Source: Rugamonas rubra
Lineage (GTDB): Bacteria > Pseudomonadota > Gammaproteobacteria > Burkholderiales > Burkholderiaceae_D
Direction of reading: 5' to 3'
Length of the DNA stretch: 64,000 nucleotides
Assembly: GCF_900114705.1 (NCBI RefSeq)
Contig: NZ_FOTW01000021.1
Span: forward strand, 105,788 to 169,787
The notes below the pieces were generated by a model. That model saw only the letters and a program-made list of their open reading frames with translations. It did not search any database and was not told the origin of the DNA. This document shows positions 58,500 to 64,000 of this stretch, piece by piece. The stretch's first letter is position 1. Every line of letters starts with the position of its first letter. The translations under genes and the position numbers were made by a program.

Positions 58500-59417
58500 C
58501 TAGTGTCTGGCCCAGCCAATTTCACGTAGTATGAATCCAAGTGCATGCACCGCCAATGCGGCATCATCTTCATCCACCGTCCGCAACGACATTTTATGCC
58601 GCTCATTGTCTTTACCCCGTGGATGCAGTTTGTTGATGATCTCCAGGGCAGACCGGAATGCTAGTTTTTCGTGCTCACCAAAATGAGTTCTGATGGCTTT
58701 GATCCACGCTCCGAGATCTTGCTCCGTTGGCGACTCGGCGTTGACGATGCCTTGCATCCAGCGAGACACAAACATCACAGCTGCATTTCTGCATTGGTCG
58801 ACGACTGACGTCGGCAATTCCCTGTAGGCGGCATCTAAGGCCCGGTCGTAGGCCGACTTCACGCCTCCAAAATTGGCAAGATCAATCCGACTAGTGTCGA
58901 GCTCAGGAAGCACCCCAAGTGCCGACTCGGAGCGTAGCGTAAGAATGATGTCCGAGCCGATCGAACGTTCGACCTGAACGATTTTCCAGGTTGAAGCGGC
59001 GTCGACCTGCCCTAGTACCATCCTCAGCCCTTCCCCGCTATTACGTCGGCTGAGTAGGTCCGTGCATTCACAATACACGGTAAGGTTTTTGGGAACCCGC
59101 CACCCGTTATTGGCCGCTTTGATCTGATCGGAATGCATAGCGGGGTGTGCTTCAACCTGGACGGTCTCCCGGTTGACGTTGCCAAAATTCTGGTAGAGCT
59201 TGCCGCGGCGGATGCGCGCACTGAAATCAAAGGAAGTCTCGAGAAAGATCCAGCCGAATGGGTGGTGAAAGAAGCTTTGCGGAATTCTTTGTAAATCACC
59301 TGGTTCTTCGATCAAGGTCGCATTGCACACGGGCGGTGTCGGCCATACTGGATGGGTCGGTCCTTCGCGGCCTTCATAGATAAGTCCGGTGTCGATATCG
59401 ATGCCTAAGCGCGACAA
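58500..59417 (-). CDS. HEPN-like (DUF4145/Abi-C style) protein
   Basis: 305 aa from a TTG start with GGGGGA upstream; no in-frame ATG lies near the start. The N-terminal half is unrecognised beta-rich. The C-terminal half (about 185-300) is all-helical: AYDRALDAAYRELP, CRNAAVMFVSRWMQGI, then IINKLHPRGKDNERHK with an R-x6-H motif, and DAALAVHALGFILREIG. This pattern resembles HEPN-type RNase domains found in abortive-infection proteins. It is first of the larger genes in the operon, so a role as RNase or sensor partner of the nuclease gene is inferred. Confidence 0.6.
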   Translation of the reverse strand: MSRLGIDIDTGLIYEGREGPTHPVWPTPPVCNATLIEEPGDLQRIPQSFFHHPFGWIFLETSFDFSARIRRGKLYQNFGNVNRETVQVEAHPAMHSDQIKAANNGWRVPKNLTVYCECTDLLSRRNSGEGLRMVLGQVDAASTWKIVQVERSIGSDIILTLRSESALGVLPELDTSRIDLANFGGVKSAYDRALDAAYRELPTSVVDQCRNAAVMFVSRWMQGIVNAESPTEQDLGAWIKAIRTHFGEHEKLAFRSALEIINKLHPRGKDNERHKMSLRTVDEDDAALAVHALGFILREIGWARH

Positions 59418-59575
59418 TTCATTCCCCCAATTCGAAGTGGCTGGTCCGTCTCAAGTGAGCGAACTACATCGTGTACTGCGTGCAGGTGTTTAGCCGGAAG
59501 CCTTCTGAATAGCCCAACACAACCCTGCTCACAAGCATTATAGACGGTCGTGTAACGGTCAAGGGGATCAGGCAT
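59405..59575 (-). CDS. Possible 56-aa protein heading the HEPN/nuclease operon
   Basis: MPDPLDRYTTVYNACEQGCV and on to codon 56; the stop overlaps the TTG start of the 305-aa gene by 13 bp, suggesting coupling. No clear ribosome site and no family signal. Confidence 0.4.
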   Translation of the reverse strand: MPDPLDRYTTVYNACEQGCVGLFRRLPAKHLHAVHDVVRSLETDQPLRIGGMNCRA

Positions 59576-59599
59576 TGCTGGTCGACACTCGCATAGACG

Positions 59600-59713
59600 T
59601 CAATGTGGCCAAAACTCTAGGCCGAACCGCTCTGCCGGCGCCGCCCACTCAGTTGTCGGGTTGAATTTGTAGTGATTCGGATAAAAGAAAATGAGATGCG
59701 ATGCCGGCTCTGC
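59600..59713 (-). pseudogene. 3' fragment of a gene cut by an IS5-type element
   Basis: The last 37 codons (PASHLIFFYPNHYKFN, then TTEWAAPAERFGLEFWPH) read well as a protein end, but the frame is interrupted where the IS5-like end begins at 59714. It was probably the gene upstream of the HEPN/nuclease operon. Identity unknown. Confidence 0.45.
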
Positions 59714-60530
59714 GGCGTTGTTGCATAAATCCTGCAGCAACCAGGGCTGACGTTTACGCGCAACAACTGGTGCCGCAGGGCTGTTAACTTTGGACGAACT
59801 CCGGTAGATTCTGGTCTTTTGCCTGAAACGATGCGCAAGGACGAACAACAGCGGCAGGAACCCAAGGGGCAGTACCGGGTAAAAAACTGGCCGGCCTACA
59901 ACGCCGGCCTGATCGCCAGAGGTGACGTGACGATCTGGATAGAGCGGGACTTGTGGCAACGGGGCGCTGAGGCCGTCAAGCGTGGCCGACCACGGGTCTA
60001 CGCTGACGCGGTCATCCAGATGCTGCTTGGGCTCAAACAGGTGTTTCGCCTGCCGCTGCGCGCTGCAGGGTTTCGCAGGGAGCATGAACAAGCTTGCCTT
60101 CGCCGATCTGCCGGTGCCCAACTACACGACGCTGTGTCGCCGCGCCCGGGATCGCGACGTCGTGCTGCCGACCCTGCGCAGCGGCGAACCGTTGCATCTC
60201 GTGGTCGACAGCACCGGCCTGATCTGGTGGCGACAATTACATCGTGCAGCGGAGGGCGCGCGACATCGTCCTGCGCAAGCTGCACGGCTTTGGCTGCGGG
60301 CAGATCGCACTCGTGCTGGCAAAGGAGCTGGTGCACTGATCGGCGGGGGCGGCCTTGCTTGGATTGCAGGCAGAGCTTCTCGGCGTGGGCAGCTACCAAG
60401 CTGGCTTCGTCGATCATGGGCAGTGGGTCTATGCCCTGGCTGGCCTTGAGCGCCGTGGCACTGGTGACGCTGGCCGCAGGCGCGCAATACCTGGAGCGTA
60501 CTGAGGATGCGGCCGAGATAGGTGTTAAGC
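59714..60530 (+). mobile_element. Decayed IS5-family insertion sequence
   Basis: Begins with an IS5-type end (GGCGTTGTTGCATAAATCC, 59714-59732). A transposase N-terminus follows in frame. No matching right end is seen; from about 60240 the sequence is scrambled, with an unrelated plus-strand frame (YIVQRRARDIVLRKLHGFG) at 60236-60340. The right limit is approximate. Confidence 0.65.
59831..60230 (+). pseudogene. IS5-family transposase fragment, frameshifted
   Basis: Frame one reads QYRVKNWPAYNAGLIARGDV and VKRGRPRVYADAVIQMLLGL, typical IS5 transposase. At about 60065 the family sequence shifts to another frame (GSMNKLAFADLPVPNYTTLC, then LHLVVDSTGL) and stops before the catalytic core. It cannot be active. 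Confidence 0.75.
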
Positions 60531-60556
60531 ACCTCCCCTGTTGTAAATATACAAAT

Positions 60557-60598
60557 ACATTCACGAATGTTGTCAATAAGTGTAAATAAGATGATATC
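60557..60598 (+). promoter_or_regulatory. Candidate promoter with palindrome before the lipoprotein operon
   Basis: ACATTC-AC-GAATGT (60557-60570) is a perfect inverted repeat whose end overlaps a TTGTCA -35-like hexamer (60570-60575). A poor -10 (TGATAT, 60592-60597) follows at 16 bp in a very AT-rich leader. Confidence 0.4.
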
Positions 60599-60634
60599 TT
60601 TTTACGCTGGCAAAAGAAAACCAAGGATGGCGCA

Positions 60635-62290
60635 ATGAATACCTATGTTGAGCTGTGCCGCTCCACCAGAAAGCTGGCCGGCGCCTGTGCGGTCATTGCG
60701 CTATTTACGATGCTAACGGGCTGCGCCGCCTTCTATAGCGAGACGCGCGACAAGCAGGGACAGGCAGCCAAAGGCGCCTGGGAAAAGGTCGATGTCGGCA
60801 CGCAGATCAAGCTTGCAAGGAAAAATCACGCCGCCCTGCTCGCAGATCAGCTCAAGGCCACCGATGAACTAGCGCTCGCAAACCGTGCGCTGGCGGCGCG
60901 TAGGCTAGCTATCAGTGCTGGCTCGGTGCAGGAATTGTTACTGGCGCCGGTGCAAGACAGCCTCAGGGACCTGGTGTTGAAGCCCGCAGAAGCGACAGCG
61001 TGGCTAGCCTACCAGGACAGCAAGGCAAATGCCGACCGGGAACTTGCCCTCGTGGTGCAGAACTTCAAGCTCAACGGCATGACGCCGAAGTCCTGCGCGG
61101 ACCTGGAGGACAACGATGTCCTGATCGCCGACATCAAGAGGGCCAATCCCGACAAAGGTGCGCGCCTGACGCCGATTCAGTTCAGCTATCGCATAAAGTG
61201 CATGGCGCTGAAGAAGCTCGGCGCGCCACCAGCCTATAGCGATGGCCTACTTGCGGATGCTTATCGCGCACGCGACCAGGCTAAGACACTGATTTACAAG
61301 GCCGACCAGGACACCAGGCCTGAGCGGGACGAATTTGCTGCGGCATTGAAGGCTTATCAGGACGCCACTTCGTTGCAGGAAGCCAATGCCAAAGGCCTGG
61401 GCGAGAAACTTCAGGCGGCGCGGCAGAAACTTGAGAACAGCATCGACCAAGCCAATAAGGCTGGCAAGGCGTTGGACAGCGCTCTGGGTACCACGCTGCT
61501 GGCGGAGTCGGAACAAAGCGCCATCATGCAGTTCCTGGCGACCTTTGCTGCCAGCGAACCTGCTGTTGGCAGCGGTACAGAGGCTCCTGCGGCGAAAGGC
61601 ACTACATCGGCCAGCCAGGCCAGCCTGCGCGGCGAGCAGCTCGCAGTGCTGTCCGAATTTGCGGCGCAGGCGAAGTCCAAATGGGCCGACGCCGACGCGC
61701 CCAACCTGGTTCCGCTGCTGCTGGCCAAGAATCTCGCCAAGGCCAGGTCCGACGCCGCAGTCCGGGAAATCGCTCTGCGCAACTTGGAACTTGCACTCTG
61801 CCAAAGCCGCGTCGATGTGCAAACCGAACGCTATCAGCGGCTACGCAAGGCGTACGAACTACTGGCCGGGCAGCCTGCTGAAATACATAACGGCACCGTA
61901 ATTAGGAAAGCGACAGCGACGGTCGCGCTGGGAGAAAGCGTTAGCGCGGCCTTCACCCCGGTGGGTGCAAGACCTGCCAAGCCAGGGGAAGCCGACGCCT
62001 GGAATACCCTTGTCCTGAACAAACAGCGAACATGGGAAGCCGCAGCCTACTATCTGGATGACCTTGGCCGCCTGCAGCCTGCAGCCTTGAAACCACAGTA
62101 CCAGATTGATGCGCTGGCGCACGACAGGTCGCTGTCGCTGGCCGAATCCAGCCTGACCCTCTGGACCACCACGATCAATTCCGTGGTCGGTCAGTCCGCC
62201 TCCGCCGCCGCGCTCGGCATCAAGCCGAGTGATATCAAGGATTTCGCGAACAGCGCCATCCTCCTCTGGATCGGAAAAGGAGTCAACTGA
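60635..62290 (+). CDS. Large helical lipoprotein of unknown function
   Basis: 551 aa with an AAGGA site. Signal peptide with lipobox LTGCAAF (Cys near residue 30). The mature part is mainly long amphipathic helices (LARKNHAALLADQLKATDEL; AARQKLENSIDQANKAGKAL) with an Ala/Gly/Thr-rich break near 310-325. First gene of a three-gene operon. No enzyme motif seen; a surface or envelope scaffold role is possible. Confidence 0.7.
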   Translation: MNTYVELCRSTRKLAGACAVIALFTMLTGCAAFYSETRDKQGQAAKGAWEKVDVGTQIKLARKNHAALLADQLKATDELALANRALAARRLAISAGSVQELLLAPVQDSLRDLVLKPAEATAWLAYQDSKANADRELALVVQNFKLNGMTPKSCADLEDNDVLIADIKRANPDKGARLTPIQFSYRIKCMALKKLGAPPAYSDGLLADAYRARDQAKTLIYKADQDTRPERDEFAAALKAYQDATSLQEANAKGLGEKLQAARQKLENSIDQANKAGKALDSALGTTLLAESEQSAIMQFLATFAASEPAVGSGTEAPAAKGTTSASQASLRGEQLAVLSEFAAQAKSKWADADAPNLVPLLLAKNLAKARSDAAVREIALRNLELALCQSRVDVQTERYQRLRKAYELLAGQPAEIHNGTVIRKATATVALGESVSAAFTPVGARPAKPGEADAWNTLVLNKQRTWEAAAYYLDDLGRLQPAALKPQYQIDALAHDRSLSLAESSLTLWTTTINSVVGQSASAAALGIKPSDIKDFANSAILLWIGKGVN

Positions 62291-62937
62291 TGAAACACGC
62301 TCTCTCAACCAGTACCGTGACCGCACTGGCCGCCATTGCTCTCAGTCTCCTGTTCGCCACTCTAACCGGCTGCGCCAACGACCAGATCGCGCGCAAGTCG
62401 GCAAACTTCGGAGTGGGTGTGATCGGCGAGATGGAAGTCTCGCTTACTGAGTTTCGCCAAGCCGAAGCCGAGTCCGCCAAGGCCAGGCAGGTATCGCTAA
62501 AATCCCAGCATGCGCTGGCGAAATCGGCAATGAACATGCTGGCACAAAGCAGCCGCTCGCGTGAACTGGCGGGCGATTCGCAGGCCCAGGCTACCACGCA
62601 GAAACTGCTGCTATTGGCGGACACGATGAAGGATGATCTCGCGGCGCTGGAGGAATTCGACCGACTCAACAGCGAACTGAACACCGCGCTGGTTTCACCC
62701 TTGCCAAGCACCAAGGCAGCCACCGCCGAAGCGCAGGAAACCTTGGCTGCGCTTGGTGCCGCAGTCCCGGCGAAGGACCAGTACACCGACGTGCGGAGCT
62801 ATATTTCGGCGGTAAGAGAGACGGTCAAGGTCAACCGCCAGAAGCTGAAGGAAGCACGCGCCGCGACGCCGCCAGACGTCGACAGCGACGCCAGCAGTAG
62901 CGCCGTCACAACGACCGCAACGACAACGACCAGATAA
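62290..62937 (+). CDS. Small helical lipoprotein
   Basis: 215 aa, AAAGGAG site, start overlapping the previous stop (TGATG). Signal peptide with lipobox LTGCANDQ (Cys near 29), helical body and a low-complexity Ser/Thr tail (SSSAVTTTATTTTR). Coupled to the 551-aa lipoprotein, so they probably act together. Confidence 0.7.
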   Translation: MKHALSTSTVTALAAIALSLLFATLTGCANDQIARKSANFGVGVIGEMEVSLTEFRQAEAESAKARQVSLKSQHALAKSAMNMLAQSSRSRELAGDSQAQATTQKLLLLADTMKDDLAALEEFDRLNSELNTALVSPLPSTKAATAEAQETLAALGAAVPAKDQYTDVRSYISAVRETVKVNRQKLKEARAATPPDVDSDASSSAVTTTATTTTR

Positions 62938-62949
62938 CAGGAGTTCAAA

Positions 62950-63315
62950 ATGGCAAATCCGAACATGGATGGTTACTGGCTGGCATTTTCGCAGGCCTAC
63001 TTCGCGGCCGATCAAGAACGCGACTACTTCGAAGGGCTGGCGAAATCGTCGATCCTGGAAGAAGACAAGATCAGGTTTTTCCAGGCAGCGCTCCAGCTGA
63101 AGGGCCTGGTCTCCCAGATGGAATCAGCCAATGCCGCGGCCATCGACCGTTTCAACAAAACCTCGCTGAAGGGTCCCAGCGATGACACGCTGGCGACCGC
63201 CAAAACACTTGCGACCGCGTTCGCCGCGAAGATAGCGGTGACCGCCAAAACGCAAACTGCGGTTACGCTGACCACCAAATTCCTGTCCGAATGGACAAAG
63301 CTCGGCGCGGACTGA
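62950..63315 (+). CDS. Small helical protein of the lipoprotein operon
   Basis: 121 aa with a CAGGAG site, 12 bp after the second lipoprotein. No signal peptide or membrane span; MANPNMDGYWLAFSQAYFAA then helices, with a Thr/Ala-rich end. Unknown function, likely a cytoplasmic partner. Confidence 0.68.
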   Translation: MANPNMDGYWLAFSQAYFAADQERDYFEGLAKSSILEEDKIRFFQAALQLKGLVSQMESANAAAIDRFNKTSLKGPSDDTLATAKTLATAFAAKIAVTAKTQTAVTLTTKFLSEWTKLGAD

Positions 63316-63427
63316 CGCTGGAGCAAACGTACGCCCAGCTAACGCCTGACGCATCTACATGTAAACGCCTTCGCGCGGTCATTTTGGTGGCGATCAGCTT
63401 GTCGCCGCGACGCACCGGATCACCACC

Positions 63428-63589
63428 ATGCAGCGTCTGCGGATCAGGCGTTCCATCCGCACAGAGGCATTTGCCCTGATTCAGAAGAACCTGTGGGACT
63501 GGGGGTTCGAGTACCTCAACGATGAGGCTGAGAAAGCGAAGGTAGATCGGAAGGCAGCACAGAACAAGGCTTCATCCCAACAAAGCTAA
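63428..63589 (+). CDS. Possible 53-aa protein
   Basis: MQRLRIRRSIRTEAFALIQK then NLWDWGFEYLNDEAEKAK and a basic end. No ribosome site. It may be a fragment beside the IS21 element. Confidence 0.3.
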   Translation: MQRLRIRRSIRTEAFALIQKNLWDWGFEYLNDEAEKAKVDRKAAQNKASSQQS

Positions 63590-63711
63590 TCGGTTTTTCA
63601 GGCGGAAAACCCAGCCAATCGGCGCCAATGGATTCGCGATCCCCTGGCCTTTCTATTGGCTCGCCGGTGCCAAATTCGCTACGACGCTATATCTACCCTG
63701 CGTATTCCACG

Positions 63712-63816
63712 CAAACTGGACACCTGTTCCGCCGCAAACTGGACAGTCGTTCCAGCGCAAACTGGACACCCGTTCCAAACCAAACTGGACACCTGTTCCA
63801 AGCCAAACTGGACACC
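63712..63816. repeat. Five 23-bp direct repeats at an IS21-type end
   Basis: CAAACTGGACACCTGTTCC-type units start at 63712, 63735, 63758, 63781 and 63804, an exact 23-bp period (the last is partial). IS21-family ends carry multiple transposase-binding repeats, and istB follows, so these are best read as the terminal binding sites. Confidence 0.8.
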
Positions 63817-63849
63817 TTGGGCGCAACGGCGCGGGGTTGAGATGTGGTT

Positions 63850-63999
63850 TTACTCCGGACGGGGCAAACTTGTCAAATTAGCCCGCTTTTTCCGTAGTGA
63901 ATCGCCTTTCAAGTTGAGCTGGTGGGCGTTGTGGACCAAGCGGTCCAGGATGGCGTCGGCCAGAGTGGCGTCGCCGATGGCGGCATGCCAATGCTCAAT
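63850..63999 (-). CDS. istB: IstB helper ATPase of an IS21-family element, C-terminal part
   Basis: The last 49 codons (HAAIGDATLADAILDRLVHN, then QLNLKGDSLRKKRANLTSLP) match the C-terminus of IstB, the AAA+ helper of IS21 transposition. The gene continues past the window end. Orientation puts the 23-bp repeats at its 3' side. Confidence 0.88.
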   Translation of the reverse strand: MEHWHAAIGDATLADAILDRLVHNAHQLNLKGDSLRKKRANLTSLPRPE

Positions 64000-64000
64000 C

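Noticed and set aside
59819..60589. 256-codon ORF as an intact transposase
   Set aside because: Only the first part matches IS5 transposase; the family sequence then shifts frame and the catalytic core is missing.
63712..63816. Possible CRISPR array
   Set aside because: 23-bp direct tandem repeats with no spacers, beside istB; they fit an IS21 end.

Overview
The window comes from a high-GC Gram-negative chromosome, most likely an Oxalobacteraceae-type betaproteobacterium (Massilia/Duganella/Janthinobacterium-like). This assignment is inferred from gene content, RND and arsenic gene families, dense c-di-GMP signalling and the form of the dif site; no rRNA gene is present to fix the taxon. A near-canonical XerCD dif site at 46831-46858 places the window at the replication terminus.

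Layout. (1) 1-1944: 3' part of a GGDEF-EAL-receiver protein. (2) 2404-23227: a prodigiosin cluster, collinear with Serratia pigA-pigM but with pigB and pigC fused into one 1458-codon gene and no pigN. A perfect FNR/ANR-type box lies upstream. PigI, PigG, PigA, PigJ, PigH, PigM and PigF make the bipyrrole MBC; PigD, PigE and the PigB half make the monopyrrole MAP; the PigC half condenses the two; PigL is the phosphopantetheinyl transferase. (3) 23243-29467 (minus): a czcCBA-type heavy-metal RND efflux operon. (4) 29560-45444: a periplasmic binding protein, alpha-carbonic anhydrase, a large hybrid histidine kinase, an amidase, a chemoreceptor, a ParD/ParE-type toxin-antitoxin pair, arsR-arsC-arsB-arsH, a hemerythrin and a diguanylate cyclase. 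(5) 45616-46782: a tyrosine recombinase 48 bp from dif.

(6) About 46848-55511: a filamentous (inovirus) prophage of about 8.7 kb integrated at dif. It has an HUH/two-tyrosine Rep, a ribbon-helix-helix protein, a pIV secretin, Zot/pI, a pVI-like protein, pIII with Gly/Thr/Pro repeats, a terminator, pVIII, several tiny membrane proteins, an ssDNA-binding protein and a membrane-tailed HTH protein. Three matches to one operator-like motif (GCGTGACATGTCACGC) sit in its control regions. The stop codon of the HTH gene is supplied by the right att site, so excision is predicted to lengthen that protein.

(7) 55588-59575 (minus): a candidate undescribed defence-type operon with a HEPN-like 305-aa protein, a small ORF carrying an in-frame amber codon, and an 867-aa protein with a zinc ribbon and a PD-(D/E)XK-like nuclease domain. 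A further gene upstream is cut by an IS5-type remnant. (8) 60635-63315: an unrecognised three-gene operon encoding two lipoproteins and a small soluble protein. (9) 63712-64000: five 23-bp direct repeats and the 3' end of istB from an IS21-family element.

The pig cluster, the prophage and the region to its right look AT-richer and use more A/T-ending codons than the core genes, consistent with acquisition of all three.
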